Part shown: positions 17,611 to 26,847 of the stretch, piece after piece | Layout of the letters: the number at the start of each line of letters is the position of its first letter | Position numbering within the stretch: the stretch's first letter is position 1 | Virus record (IMG/VR): IMGVR_UViG_3300007734_000737 | Coordinates: 1 to 61,134 of that record | Direction: 5' to 3' (one strand) | DNA from: a virus | DNA: 61,134 bases | Program-made: the position numbers and the translations under genes | Notes under the pieces: generated by a model | What the model saw: the letters and a program-made list of their open reading frames with translations, nothing else | What the model was told of the DNA's origin: nothing | Database searches by the model: none

Positions 17611-19401
17611 TATCTTATTCATAATGTTTGAGATAAAATCTCCTTTGTCTTCTAAATCATCACCCATAACGGTTCCGATGTTTTGTTTCTTTTGATTTAC
17701 CATATCATAAATGATTCCTTCTATTGAATTATCAAATATTGGATAATAAACCGATACTGAATTTTTTTGTCCGTATCTGTATGCTCTATCTTCTGCTTGT
17801 GCTAAATCACCCGGAACAAATGATAGGTCATTGATGATTACGGCTTCGGCTGCGGTTAATGTGATACCAACACCTGCGGCTTTAACATTACCAACAAACA
17901 CTTTAATTTTTTCATTATCTTGGAATTGGTCAACGGCATATTGTCGTTGAGGTTTTGATGTTGACCCATCCAATCTAACGGCTTGCTTTCCAAAATGGTC
18001 GGCAATTTTGTTTAATGTGTCCGTAAAGTTGGTAAAGATAATAACTTTTTTGTCTTGTTCCAAAATATTTTCAGTTAATTCTATGGTATCTTTGATTTTT
18101 TCTTCTGCAATCACTTGACGAACTTTCATTAACTTACTAAATTGAACTGTTAAAGATGTTGATTCGTCCGGATTCTTGTTATACCAATCATAGTATTCAC
18201 CCATCAATCCTTCATAAAGTTTTGACTTTAATCTTAGATAAACAGGTGTGATAATTTTTTCGGGTAAATCTAACACTTCCGTTTTCAACCTACGTAAAAC
18301 TTGTCGGGATGTTCTATCTCTTAGTTCTTCTAAGTTTGACGCTCCGGTAACATTCCATATCTTACGAGTTCCTGCGGTAAATTGATAACCCTGACAATAT
18401 CTAATAGCGTAGGCCATCCAATTTTGGGCGACGGGACTCTCAATAAGTGACAATAGGTTAAAATAATTCATTGGACGATTAGTCATCGGTGTCCCGGTTA
18501 ATAACCATACTCTTTCACAACTTTTAGAAAAACTATTAACAAGTTTGGTTCTTGCGGCTTGTCCGTTACTAACATAATGAGCCTCATCCAAAATAATTAA
18601 ATCAAAATTTCCTTGTGTGATTAAAGATTCTGTCTTACTTTTTAAATCATAGAAGTTTTTAAGAATATCATAATTAACAATCACAAAATCGTGTTCAATT
18701 GAGAAATTCTTACCTTCGGAAATATAAACACTTCTATCGGTATAATTCTCAATCTCTCTTTGCCAGTTAATCTTTAAAGATGCCGGACAAACAATTAAGA
18801 TTTTCTTCGCACCTGTCTCTAAAGCTGCAATAATGGTTGCGGTGGTTTTACCTAATCCCATATCATCAGCGAGAATAAATCGTTTGGAACCCGCCAATTT
18901 CTCAATTGCTTCTTTTTGATGTGCAAGTGGTGGTCGGTGTGAATACTTTTCGTAATCAATTTCAACATTCTTAATTGTGTGAGTTTTAATTAAAGCACCT
19001 TTTGGTAGCCAAAAATCGTGGATTATTTCAGAATCTAATACTTTTCCCCAGACGTGGTAGGATTTTTCTTTCTCAACTAATAGCTTTTCCACCCATACCT
19101 GTTCGGGGATTTTTAGTAATAATTTTTCGTCGGCAATTTTTTTGGCAAAGTAGGGGTCTAAATCAACCCATCGTTTGGCTACCTTAGGTGTAACTTCGTA
19201 ATAATTTATAATGTAATCACATTGGGCTCTTGTAGGAAAGAATCTTTTGTTAGTTTCCTTTTGGTGTTTTAATTTTAAGATATAGTTGTTTGCCCCCTGA
19301 TAAGTTTCAAGGAGAGATATTGCTCGTTGTTCTATTGTTAAATTAGAATTTTCAGATGTATTGTTTTCCAAATTTAATCTTTTAATAGAAATATAACACA
19401 T
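17596..19401 (-). CDS. SNF2-family DNA helicase/translocase
   Basis: A 601-residue superfamily 2 ATPase of the SWI2/SNF2 type. Motif I is LADDMGLGKTT (about 178-187) and motif II is LDEAHYVS (D272-H275). Motif III is LTGTPMTNR. The C-terminal lobe has VRLDGSTSKPQRQ and the arginine-finger motif AQAEDRAYRYGQ. The N-terminal about 150 residues lack a known domain. The protein translocates on duplex DNA, and by analogy with T4 UvsW could remodel forks or recombination intermediates, though the SNF2-type motifs set it apart from UvsW. It is the first gene of the leftward block, sharing a short divergent region (19402-19428) with the neck-like gene. Confidence 0.85.
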   Translation of the reverse strand: MCYISIKRLNLENNTSENSNLTIEQRAISLLETYQGANNYILKLKHQKETNKRFFPTRAQCDYIINYYEVTPKVAKRWVDLDPYFAKKIADEKLLLKIPEQVWVEKLLVEKEKSYHVWGKVLDSEIIHDFWLPKGALIKTHTIKNVEIDYEKYSHRPPLAHQKEAIEKLAGSKRFILADDMGLGKTTATIIAALETGAKKILIVCPASLKINWQREIENYTDRSVYISEGKNFSIEHDFVIVNYDILKNFYDLKSKTESLITQGNFDLIILDEAHYVSNGQAARTKLVNSFSKSCERVWLLTGTPMTNRPMNYFNLLSLIESPVAQNWMAYAIRYCQGYQFTAGTRKIWNVTGASNLEELRDRTSRQVLRRLKTEVLDLPEKIITPVYLRLKSKLYEGLMGEYYDWYNKNPDESTSLTVQFSKLMKVRQVIAEEKIKDTIELTENILEQDKKVIIFTNFTDTLNKIADHFGKQAVRLDGSTSKPQRQYAVDQFQDNEKIKVFVGNVKAAGVGITLTAAEAVIINDLSFVPGDLAQAEDRAYRYGQKNSVSVYYPIFDNSIEGIIYDMVNQKKQNIGTVMGDDLEDKGDFISNIMNKINNRG

Positions 19402-19408
19402 TTTATAA

Positions 19409-19416
19409 TATTTATC
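19409..19416 (+). promoter_or_regulatory. TATTTATC promoter-like motif in a divergent region
   Basis: TATTTATCAATAAAAACAAT lies 12 bases before the ATG at 19429. The 27-base region also serves the leftward helicase gene, whose own leader reads TATTGATAAATATTATAAA. Confidence 0.5.
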
Positions 19417-19428
19417 AATAAAAACAAT

Positions 19429-19944
19429 ATGAGTAATTCAAAAGTACCCATCACGAGAATTGGAAAATTTTTTGGGGCTGAAGATTTTAATTTAGAGTTA
19501 TCATTTGGACAAGAATGGTTACACGGGGATATGAACTTTACATTAGTTCTATATCGTGTTGATAGATATAAGACCAAAACGGACGATGTCTATGGTGAGA
19601 CCGTATCTGATGGTATTAAGTTTTTACCACCGGTTGAATTCAAAGGGTATGTTCAAATTATGGCACCTGAAAACAAATATTTGGGTAATTCTAAAATTGA
19701 CCAAATGGAACCGGGTAATATGAAGGTTTCTGTTTATCAAAGAGATTTAGATGAATTGGAAGTGGAAATTAATTATGGTGATTACATTGGATACTACGAA
19801 ACGGAAGATAAGGTAAGATACTATACCGTGAATAATGATGGAAGAGTGACTTCAGATAACAAACACACAATTGGTGGTTACAAAAGTTTTTACCGAACTA
19901 TTATGGCATCTCCGGTTACAAATAACGAATTTAGAGGGTTATAA
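19429..19944 (+). CDS. Probable neck/tail-connector protein
   Basis: A 171-residue protein with a beta-rich middle: GDMNFTLVLYRVDRYKTK, then PPVEFKGYVQIMAP, then a turn containing NYGDYIGYYETEDKVRYY. The phrase about a value field followed by a GDYIGYYE strand is reminiscent of T4 gp14-like neck proteins, but the match is weak. It starts a long rightward unit leading to the sheath stabiliser and sheath genes, which supports a head-tail junction role. The TAA stop and the next ATG share one base. I would not exclude another minor virion function. Confidence 0.45.
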   Translation: MSNSKVPITRIGKFFGAEDFNLELSFGQEWLHGDMNFTLVLYRVDRYKTKTDDVYGETVSDGIKFLPPVEFKGYVQIMAPENKYLGNSKIDQMEPGNMKVSVYQRDLDELEVEINYGDYIGYYETEDKVRYYTVNNDGRVTSDNKHTIGGYKSFYRTIMASPVTNNEFRGL

Positions 19945-20390
19945 TGAAAATATTAATTAAAGAAAACCAATATAAGAAACTATTAGAAACTGTCACCAAC
20001 AATGATTTTAAAGAACATATTGGTGATAAGGTTATGGTTTATTATAACTTACATAAACACACCTTTTCAGTAAGGTCTAATGATAGAGTTATTATCCACG
20101 CTGACTATGTTAAGTTGGTTGATGTTGAATTTAGAGTTAGACAAGGTGGAAGAGATAAGGTGTTGAAGGATAAATCAAAAAATGTTCATTCATTTGTTAT
20201 TGGAACTTTAGTGGATTATTGTAGTTATCCTTGTGTAGATATACCAAGCGAACCTAACAACAATATTGTGACTTATAACCCGTATAAGTATAATTCATTT
20301 GTTATGAAAGATACTGAAGAACCAATATACCAAGCGGGTGTAGTAAAAATGATAAATTCTAAGAACAAAATATTTATAACAAAACAATAA
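19944..20390 (+). CDS. Protein of unknown function between neck and sheath-stabiliser genes
   Basis: A 148-residue protein with no recognised family. It begins MKILIKENQYKKLLE, a short helix followed by KVMVYYNLHKHTFSVR and a basic strand-rich middle (EFRVRQGGRDKV). It has no membrane segment or catalytic motif. It is coupled to the gene before it (TAATG overlap) and ends 1 base before the next ATG. It is thus surely translated and probably linked to tail or neck assembly. Its content also fits a small non-structural factor. Confidence 0.5.
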   Translation: MKILIKENQYKKLLETVTNNDFKEHIGDKVMVYYNLHKHTFSVRSNDRVIIHADYVKLVDVEFRVRQGGRDKVLKDKSKNVHSFVIGTLVDYCSYPCVDIPSEPNNNIVTYNPYKYNSFVMKDTEEPIYQAGVVKMINSKNKIFITKQ

Positions 20391-20391
20391 A

Positions 20392-21426
20392 ATGGGTTTA
20401 CCAAGTAAAATAAAGAAAAATTTACCACTAACAGAACCAAAAACTCTTTTACCAAGAAGAAAAGAGTTGTTAGAAAAAATCAATAAAGATGGAACTTATC
20501 TTCCAAAATCTTTATTGCACGCTGACTTAGACAGAGGTTTTTTAGATTTTGTTAAAGATGAATTAAAAGTGGTTGTTGAAGGTAAAACTATTCCGACGGT
20601 AGATATCATTGTTACAACTCAGAATTGGGCCAATTTTACAGAAACTTGGAATTTTCAAAATATAGATAAGAACGCCGAACCCCCATTTATAACAACAATT
20701 AGAAACCCGGAAGTTAAATTTGGTAGTAATCCGGCAGTTTTATACAACATACCAAATAGAAGACAATATTTTTATGCTCAAGCTCCAACTTTTGACGGAC
20801 AACGAAACGGTATGGATGTTTATACAATACCTCAACCGGTACCTGTAGATATTACTTATTCTATTAAAATTATTTGTAATAGAATGAGAGAGTTAAATAA
20901 ACTCAATCAAGTTATTCTTGAAAAATTTGCATCAAGACAAGCTTATGCTGTTATCAAAGGACACTATATTCCAATTGTTATGGGTAATATTACCGATGAA
21001 TCCGTTATGGATGTTGAGAAAAGAAAATACTACATTCAAAGTTATGAATTTACAATGTTGGGATTTTTAATTGACGAAGATGAATTTGAAGTATCTCCTG
21101 CAATAACAAGAGTATTACAAGTTGTTGAGTTTGAAAAAAAGACAACAAGACGTAATAAGAAAAAACCTGTTGAAGAAGGTCCTGGAAGTCAGGCATTATT
21201 TTTAGTTGGTAATACAACACTAACACAATTATTTAGTTATGTTGTTGATATTAAAATTGGAGATATGATAAATGTTAAATCATTTGATGTCTATATAAAT
21301 GACGACTATTACGGTAGTGATTTAGAGTTAATCCAAATTAATTCAGGTGATGTGTTAAGATTAGAAATAGTTAAAAACAATCCATCAATGGAATCAACAA
21401 TTCAATTTATAGATAAGATATTTTAA
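20392..21426 (+). CDS. Tail sheath stabiliser / tail completion-like protein (T4 gp15-type candidate)
   Basis: A 344-residue protein. The region about residues 65-235 resembles tail-terminator/completion proteins. It runs from VDIIVTTQNWANFTETWN, through IPNRRQYFYAQAPTFDG and PQPVPVDITYSIKIIC, to NKLNQVILEKFASRQ and GNITDESVMDVE. The PVPVDI-Y-I-I-C strand followed by an NQ-I-EK-F helix is the most telling part. Residues after 250 form a basic linker (KKTTRRNKKKP) and a separate C-terminal domain. In T4 the equivalent caps the tail tube and sheath before head joining. It is located just before the sheath gene, as expected. Confidence 0.5.
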   Translation: MGLPSKIKKNLPLTEPKTLLPRRKELLEKINKDGTYLPKSLLHADLDRGFLDFVKDELKVVVEGKTIPTVDIIVTTQNWANFTETWNFQNIDKNAEPPFITTIRNPEVKFGSNPAVLYNIPNRRQYFYAQAPTFDGQRNGMDVYTIPQPVPVDITYSIKIICNRMRELNKLNQVILEKFASRQAYAVIKGHYIPIVMGNITDESVMDVEKRKYYIQSYEFTMLGFLIDEDEFEVSPAITRVLQVVEFEKKTTRRNKKKPVEEGPGSQALFLVGNTTLTQLFSYVVDIKIGDMINVKSFDVYINDDYYGSDLELIQINSGDVLRLEIVKNNPSMESTIQFIDKIF

Positions 21427-21587
21427 TCCTCTCCGTAAACATCTTTTTTAGGTTTACATTTCTCAATAATTAACCTTTCTAAAAACCGATACATTTTTAT
21501 TCCCCTCTTTTCACAGTAGGTTTTAAGAATCTCGTGTGTCTCCACCGATATCTTTAAATTTTTAATCTTTTTGATGTCTTTATCCAT
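21423..21587 (-). CDS. Small ribbon-helix-helix-like protein, 54 aa
   Basis: A 54-residue protein starting MDKDIKKIKNLKISVETHEI, with a second helix containing GIKMYRFLERLIIEKC. A basic strand then helix-turn-helix suggests a ribbon-helix-helix DNA-binding protein. I chose the ATG at 21587 over an upstream TTG at 21620, because the extra segment is hydrophobic and unrelated. The gene lies on the minus strand between the stabiliser and sheath genes and overlaps the former's end by 4 bases. Its location next to the sheath promoter suggests a regulator of tail genes; that is a guess from position. Confidence 0.55.
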   Translation of the reverse strand: MDKDIKKIKNLKISVETHEILKTYCEKRGIKMYRFLERLIIEKCKPKKDVYGED

Positions 21588-21666
21588 AAGTAGAAAAAAG
21601 GTAGAAAATAATCTACCCAAAATATAAATAGTTACGACAAAGTAAAGTATTTTGATTTTTTTTTAA

Positions 21667-21674
21667 TATTTATA
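21667..21674 (+). promoter_or_regulatory. TATTTATA promoter-like motif for the tail sheath gene
   Basis: TATTTATA at 21667-21674 is directly followed by TATAAATA (21675-21682), the reverse complement, which is also the T4 late-promoter core. Downstream comes AAACAAGACAAACTA before the ATG at 21705. Confidence 0.6.
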
Positions 21675-21704
21675 TATAAATAAAATTATAAACAAGACAA
21701 ACTA

Positions 21705-24700
21705 ATGGCAACAAACAGCAAAGTATTCGTATCTCCTGGGGTATATACTTCCGAAGTTGATTTAAGTTTCGTAGCACAGAGTGTGGGTGTAACCACATTA
21801 GGTATTGTAGGTGAGACACAAAAAGGACCTGCCTTTGAACCTATCTTTATACGTAACTTTGATGAATTTTCAAATTATTTCGGTGGTACTTCTCCTGAAA
21901 AATTTATAAATACACAAATACCGAAGTATGAGGCTTCGTATATCGCAAAAGCTTATTTACAACAATCTAATCAATTGTTTGTTACAAGAATTTTGGGATT
22001 GTCAGGATATGACGCAGGACCATCTTGGTCTTTTAGAACGATAGCAAACGTAGATAAAACAACAGTAGGATTTAAATGTTCAGGAACAACCTACGATTTA
22101 AATTCTTGTACTAATATATGTACAGGATATACTATTTCACCTTTTACTTTCACATTTACAGGATGTAATAGTGGTATTGGAACTGTTGAAATATTATCTG
22201 GAACACCTTCTTTTAATTTAATTACAAATAAAATAAATGATGTATACGAAACATTTAATGGTAGTACATCAAGACTTTTGGATAATATTCAATCTCAAAT
22301 ATTTAATGTTATCTCAACACCAAGTACTTCCGCAACATCCATAAATTATTATGGAACTATTTCAGGTTCTGATTATAACACATTAAGTACAGGATATACA
22401 AATGCAAATAATGTATATGGTATTGATAGTGTAAGTTCTACAAATGCGGATTATACTGATGCAAATAATGACCCTTGGTATTACTCTTTATTTGATAATA
22501 ATAGTGGTTCATATAGTGGTTTCTCATTTTATAATGTAGTTAGTAATTTAACTCAAACATCATCATTATCAAATTGTGCGTCGTTCTATTCATTTTCTAT
22601 GAGTTCTGCGACAGTTTCAAATACTGTTGGTAGCATAAATTATAGTAACAATACAATTAGTGTGGTATTACCAAGTGGAACAACAACAGCGTCTTTATCG
22701 GCATTAACTGTTATGTTCAGTGCTTGTACTACAAATGTTAAAGTTAGTGGTAATACACAATATAGTAGTGGAACAACACAAAACTTCTCAGCGGGAACTA
22801 AACAATATGTTTTAGTGTCTCAAGATAGTGGAACAACAAATAATTGGACAGTAAATGTTTCAATATATAACCCTTGTAATCCTGCAACAACAGGTAATAC
22901 AGGAACTAATAATACTGGAACATTAACAACTTGTTATAGTGGAACAGTAAGTGGTAAAATTTACACATATTCAGGGGTATCATATACTGATTTTGATGAT
23001 ATGGTTATCGCAACACTTCGTTCAAGAGGTATTGCAACATATAGTACAGGTAGTGATGGTCCGGCTTATGAAGTTACAGGATTAAATGATGTATCTATTG
23101 ATTGTACTTCATCAACATATTCAGATATTAAGAAAAATCCATTCGCAGAGTTTGGACTTAATATTACAGATTATAATGGTAATACATTCTTCTTTGAAAC
23201 ATCATTTAGTGAATCTGATTCAAAATATCTTCCAAAAGTGTTTGGTTCTTCTAACTTCGCTAAACCAAGAACAACAGTTCCGGTATTTGTTGAAGAAAGA
23301 TTTCAAGCATTATTAAACTATGGTTATAACAAAGGTTATATTAGAGGTTTAAATTGTACTTTGTTAGCGTTACCAAGAGCTGCAAGTTCAGCTGCTACTA
23401 CATCAATAGCTTACTACTTAGAAAAATATCAAACACCGGTTTCTCCGTGGGTTGTTTCTGAAGTAAGAGGTAATAAAGTATTTGACTTATTTAGATTTGC
23501 AACTATTTCTGATGGTAACGATGCAAATACTGAAGTTAAAATTTCTATTGCGAATATGTCGTTTAATAATTTAACTTTTGATGTATTAGTTAGAGATTTC
23601 TTTGATACTGATAATAATCCAGTGGTTATTGAGAAATTTACTAATTGTTCAATGGACCCTAATGATAATTCATTTATTGCTAATAAAATTGGTACAACTG
23701 ATGGTGAATACCAATTGAATTCAAAATATATTATGGTGGAAATGAATGAAGATGCACCAATTGACACATTACCTTGTGGATTTAAAGGATTTAAATTTAG
23801 ACAATATGGTTCATCAAGGTCTCCATTCCCTATCTATAAAACTAAATATGATTACCCTGGTGAAGTAGTGTTTGACCCACCATTCGGATTAAGTACAGGA
23901 GCTAACGATGCCACATTAAGTCCGGGTGATAATGTTCGTAGAACTTATTTAGGTATTTCTACAGGAAACGGAGCGGGATATGATGTTGATTTCTTCCAAT
24001 ATAAAGGAAAACAACGTCCGATTGATTTATGTTTGGGTGAAGGTTCTGATTGGTTAACATTAACTAAGGGTTATCATATGGATAAAAATGCAAGTGGTAT
24101 TACAATATCAAAAGCATATACAACAAGTGGAACTCCGGCTTATTATGTTGGTAATGCAACATTTACTACTGACCCCGCAGACGAAACAAGTCCTTACTAC
24201 AGAATATACGCTCGTAAATTCTCATTATTAGTTCAAGGTGGTTTTGATGGTTGGGATATCTATAGAGAATCAAGAACTAATACTGACACATTTAAGTTAG
24301 GTAGTAGAGGATTCTTAAATGGAGCTTGTACAAGTATACAATATCCAACGGCTTCAGGTTTTGGTGCATTTAAAAAGATTACTGTTGGAAACAATACTGT
24401 TGATTACGGAAACTCTGATTATTACGCTTATTTATTAGGCCAACAAACGTTTTCAAATCCTGAGGCAGTAAATATTAACTTATTTGTAACACCGGGTATT
24501 GATTATACTAATAACTCTAATTTGGTTGAAAGCGCTATTGAGATGATTGAGTTTAACAGAGCTGACTCATTATATATTTGTACAACTGCTGATAGTGACT
24601 TATTTATTCCAAGTCCTGACCCAACAGCGTTAATTTATCCACAAGAGGCGGTAAATGAATTAGATAATAGAGGTATTGACTCTAACTATACAGCAACTTA

Positions 24701-25301
24701 CTACCCTTGGGTATTAACTAGAGATAGTGTTAATAACACTCAAATCTATTTACCACCTACGGCTGAAGTTACAAGAAACTTGGCTTTAACTGATAACATT
24801 GCATTCCCTTGGTTCGCAGCGGCAGGTTATACAAGAGGTATCGTAAACTCTATCAAAGCGAGAAAGAAACTTACTCAAGAAGATAGAGATGTTCTTTACC
24901 AAGGTCGTATCAATCCAATTGCTACTTTCTCTGATGTAGGAACTGTAATTTGGGGTAACAAAACTCTACAAATTGCTCAATCAGCACTTGATAGAATAAA
25001 TGTTAGAAGATTATTACTTCAAGCTCGTAAATTGATTTCTGCGGTATCGGTAAGATTATTGTTTGAACAAAACGACCAAAAAGTAAGACAAGATTTCTTA
25101 GATGCGGTTAATCCTATCTTAGACGCTATCAGAAGAGATAGAGGTTTATATGATTTCCGAGTTACAGTATCTTCAGATGCTGCTGATTTAGACAGAAATC
25201 AAATGACTGGTAAGATTTACATCAAACCAACCAAATCATTAGAATTTATAGATATTACATTCTATATTACTCCAACAGGAGCTTCTTTTGAGAATATATA
25301 A
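21705..25301 (+). CDS. 18: Tail sheath protein with a large internal insertion (T4 gp18-like)
   Basis: The 1198-residue contractile sheath subunit is nearly twice the length of T4 gp18 (659). The N-terminus is typical: FVSPGVYTSEVDLS, then TTLGIVGETQKGPAFEP, then NYFGGTSPEKF. The C-terminus holds the conserved core: NPIATFSDVGTVIWGNKTLQ, NVRRLLLQARK, and the last domain ending with KSLEFIDITFYITPTG. Residues about 115-470 are a Ser/Thr/Asn/Gly-rich insertion that should project from the sheath surface. The protein polymerises around the tail tube and contracts on infection. It has its own promoter motif and is followed by a 12-base-pair hairpin. Confidence 0.93.
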   Translation: MATNSKVFVSPGVYTSEVDLSFVAQSVGVTTLGIVGETQKGPAFEPIFIRNFDEFSNYFGGTSPEKFINTQIPKYEASYIAKAYLQQSNQLFVTRILGLSGYDAGPSWSFRTIANVDKTTVGFKCSGTTYDLNSCTNICTGYTISPFTFTFTGCNSGIGTVEILSGTPSFNLITNKINDVYETFNGSTSRLLDNIQSQIFNVISTPSTSATSINYYGTISGSDYNTLSTGYTNANNVYGIDSVSSTNADYTDANNDPWYYSLFDNNSGSYSGFSFYNVVSNLTQTSSLSNCASFYSFSMSSATVSNTVGSINYSNNTISVVLPSGTTTASLSALTVMFSACTTNVKVSGNTQYSSGTTQNFSAGTKQYVLVSQDSGTTNNWTVNVSIYNPCNPATTGNTGTNNTGTLTTCYSGTVSGKIYTYSGVSYTDFDDMVIATLRSRGIATYSTGSDGPAYEVTGLNDVSIDCTSSTYSDIKKNPFAEFGLNITDYNGNTFFFETSFSESDSKYLPKVFGSSNFAKPRTTVPVFVEERFQALLNYGYNKGYIRGLNCTLLALPRAASSAATTSIAYYLEKYQTPVSPWVVSEVRGNKVFDLFRFATISDGNDANTEVKISIANMSFNNLTFDVLVRDFFDTDNNPVVIEKFTNCSMDPNDNSFIANKIGTTDGEYQLNSKYIMVEMNEDAPIDTLPCGFKGFKFRQYGSSRSPFPIYKTKYDYPGEVVFDPPFGLSTGANDATLSPGDNVRRTYLGISTGNGAGYDVDFFQYKGKQRPIDLCLGEGSDWLTLTKGYHMDKNASGITISKAYTTSGTPAYYVGNATFTTDPADETSPYYRIYARKFSLLVQGGFDGWDIYRESRTNTDTFKLGSRGFLNGACTSIQYPTASGFGAFKKITVGNNTVDYGNSDYYAYLLGQQTFSNPEAVNINLFVTPGIDYTNNSNLVESAIEMIEFNRADSLYICTTADSDLFIPSPDPTALIYPQEAVNELDNRGIDSNYTATYYPWVLTRDSVNNTQIYLPPTAEVTRNLALTDNIAFPWFAAAGYTRGIVNSIKARKKLTQEDRDVLYQGRINPIATFSDVGTVIWGNKTLQIAQSALDRINVRRLLLQARKLISAVSVRLLFEQNDQKVRQDFLDAVNPILDAIRRDRGLYDFRVTVSSDAADLDRNQMTGKIYIKPTKSLEFIDITFYITPTGASFENI

Positions 25302-25307
25302 TAAAAA

Positions 25308-25340
25308 AATTATGACCCATTGTAATAGTGGGTCATAATT
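25308..25340. terminator. Strong hairpin after the tail sheath gene
   Basis: AATTATGACCCA pairs perfectly with TGGGTCATAATT (12 base pairs) around a 9-base loop. There is no T-run on the plus side; an A-run precedes it, so the canonical orientation is leftward. It may attenuate read-through or protect the sheath mRNA 3' end. Confidence 0.6.
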
Positions 25341-25358
25341 AAGCCTTAATTTAAGATT

Positions 25359-26177
25359 ATGTTAAAAAATAAAATTGTAGAAGGAATTGATGAGTTTGGT
25401 GCTCCGGATGAAAAGTATTACGCGTTTGATTGGGATGATAACATTGTCTCAATGCCAACTAAAATATTGTTAAAAGACGAAGAAGGAGATACTGTAGGAA
25501 TGTCAACTGAAGATTTTGCAACTTACAGAGAAGAGATTGGTAAAGAACCATTTGAATTTGATGGACATACAATTGTTGGATTTGCTGAAGATGCTTATAA
25601 ATGGTTTGGTGTTAAAGGTGATAAACAATTTATTGTCGATGCTATGACGGCTAAACCGGCAGCAGGTTGGCCTGATTTTGTAGAGGCGATTAATAATGGT
25701 TCAATCTTAGCTATTGTAACTGCAAGAGGACACACACCATCAGTATTAAAAGAAGGTGTTTATAACTATATTGTTTCAAATACGAATGGTATAGATTCTA
25801 ATGAATTGGTTAGAAATTTAGAAAAATATCGTGATTTAGCGGATGAAGAAAATGTATCTAAAAGAGAAATGATTCGTGAATATTTGGATTTATGTAAATT
25901 TTATCCAGTAACTTACGGACAAGGGTCGGCCGCTAAAGTAGAACCATTAAAAAAAATGGCAGTAAGAGAGTTTGTTAATTATGTTAGGGAAATGTCTGAT
26001 TATATTCAGAAAAAAGCTTTCTTAAAAAATAAGATAAGTAATTATTTTGTACCAAAAGTAGGTTTTTCGGATGACGATTTAAAAAACGCGGAAACTATAA
26101 AAAAAGATTTTGAGAACGACCCAGATAATATAGTTACAGTATATTCAACAGCAGGAGGAATTAAAAAAGAATATTAA
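25359..26177 (+). CDS. HAD-superfamily phosphatase-like protein
   Basis: A 272-residue protein. Motif I is YYAFDWDDNIV (D24 nucleophile and D26 acid/base, in the hhhhDxD pattern). Motif II is ILAIVTARGHT. The acidic motif IV is VGFSDDDLKNAE near residue 230. These are the hallmarks of haloacid-dehalogenase phosphohydrolases. A cap-like insertion lies between motifs I and II (about 35-105). The substrate is unknown; phage HAD enzymes act on nucleotides, nucleic-acid ends or sugar phosphates. It is inserted between the sheath and tube genes, a place where T4-like phages normally have none. This suggests later gene insertion, or a role in tail-gene timing. Confidence 0.7.
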   Translation: MLKNKIVEGIDEFGAPDEKYYAFDWDDNIVSMPTKILLKDEEGDTVGMSTEDFATYREEIGKEPFEFDGHTIVGFAEDAYKWFGVKGDKQFIVDAMTAKPAAGWPDFVEAINNGSILAIVTARGHTPSVLKEGVYNYIVSNTNGIDSNELVRNLEKYRDLADEENVSKREMIREYLDLCKFYPVTYGQGSAAKVEPLKKMAVREFVNYVREMSDYIQKKAFLKNKISNYFVPKVGFSDDDLKNAETIKKDFENDPDNIVTVYSTAGGIKKEY

Positions 26178-26287
26178 AATAATTATTATAAATAAAAACT
26201 ATTAAATAATTAATTATAATAACTAGGATTTCTAGAATGATAAAAAATTTAATTCTAAAAGTCAAGAGAAAAAAATTTAATAGGTAA

Positions 26288-26295
26288 TATTTATA
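26288..26295 (+). promoter_or_regulatory. TATTTATA promoter-like motif for the tail tube gene
   Basis: TATTTATAATAAACAAGATAAAA lies 41 bases before the ATG at 26337. The intergenic region 26178-26336 holds nothing else that I can support. Confidence 0.55.
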
Positions 26296-26336
26296 ATAAA
26301 CAAGATAAAAAATAAAAATTAAAAAACAAATAGAAA

Positions 26337-26825
26337 ATGGCTGATTTATTGATGAAAATGCCCATACCGTATGAACCAAAAAGAAAAAACAGGTTTATTG
26401 TACGATTCCCTTCTACTTTAGGGATTAATGAATGGTTCGTAGAAACGGCTGCTAGACCACATATAACAATTAAAGATATTGAGATACCTTTTTTAAACAC
26501 TTCAACTTATGTTGCTGGTCGTTTTACTTGGGGAACAATTCAAGTTAAATTTAGAGACCCTATTGGACCTTCTGCGTCACAAGCTCTTATGGAGTGGGTT
26601 CGTTTATGTGCTGAGTCAGTTACAGGTCGTATGGGATACGCTGCGGGATATAAAAAGAACATTGACCTTGAGATGTTAGACCCAACAGGTGTTGTTGTTG
26701 AAAAATGGATTTTAGAAGGTTCTTTCTTAAGTGATGTTAACTTTGATTCATTAGGTTATAGTGATGATGCAATTGCAAGTATTTCTGCGACAATTCGTAT
26801 GGATAGATGTGTATTAGTTTATTAA
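26337..26825 (+). CDS. 19: Tail tube protein (T4 gp19-like)
   Basis: A 162-residue protein, almost exactly the T4 gp19 length (163). It begins MADLLMKMPIPYEPKRKNRF and carries the typical tube pattern. First is an N-terminal strand leading into the assembly loop (FIVRFPSTLGIN). Then come AARPHITIKDIEIPFLNT, an ALMEWVRLCAE helix, and a closing strand pair ending RMDRCVLVY. Hexameric rings of this protein stack to form the rigid inner tube through which DNA passes. It is followed by a clear terminator, so it forms its own abundant transcript, as expected for a major virion protein. Confidence 0.9.
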   Translation: MADLLMKMPIPYEPKRKNRFIVRFPSTLGINEWFVETAARPHITIKDIEIPFLNTSTYVAGRFTWGTIQVKFRDPIGPSASQALMEWVRLCAESVTGRMGYAAGYKKNIDLEMLDPTGVVVEKWILEGSFLSDVNFDSLGYSDDAIASISATIRMDRCVLVY

Positions 26826-26847
26826 TTTCTTAATAACCAAATATATA

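Noticed and set aside
21588-21620. TTG start giving 11 more residues for the small RHH-like protein
   Set aside because: The extra residues are hydrophobic and unlike the basic start of such proteins; an ATG follows at 21587.
21675-21682. TATAAATA as a standard T4 late promoter for the sheath gene
   Set aside because: Only the sheath region shows this orientation on the coding strand; the recurring signal in the window is TATTTATA, so the T4 form may be chance next to it.
26196-26260. CTAG-GATTT-CTAG as a hairpin or operator before the tube gene
   Set aside because: The stem is only 4 base pairs and not repeated elsewhere near promoters.
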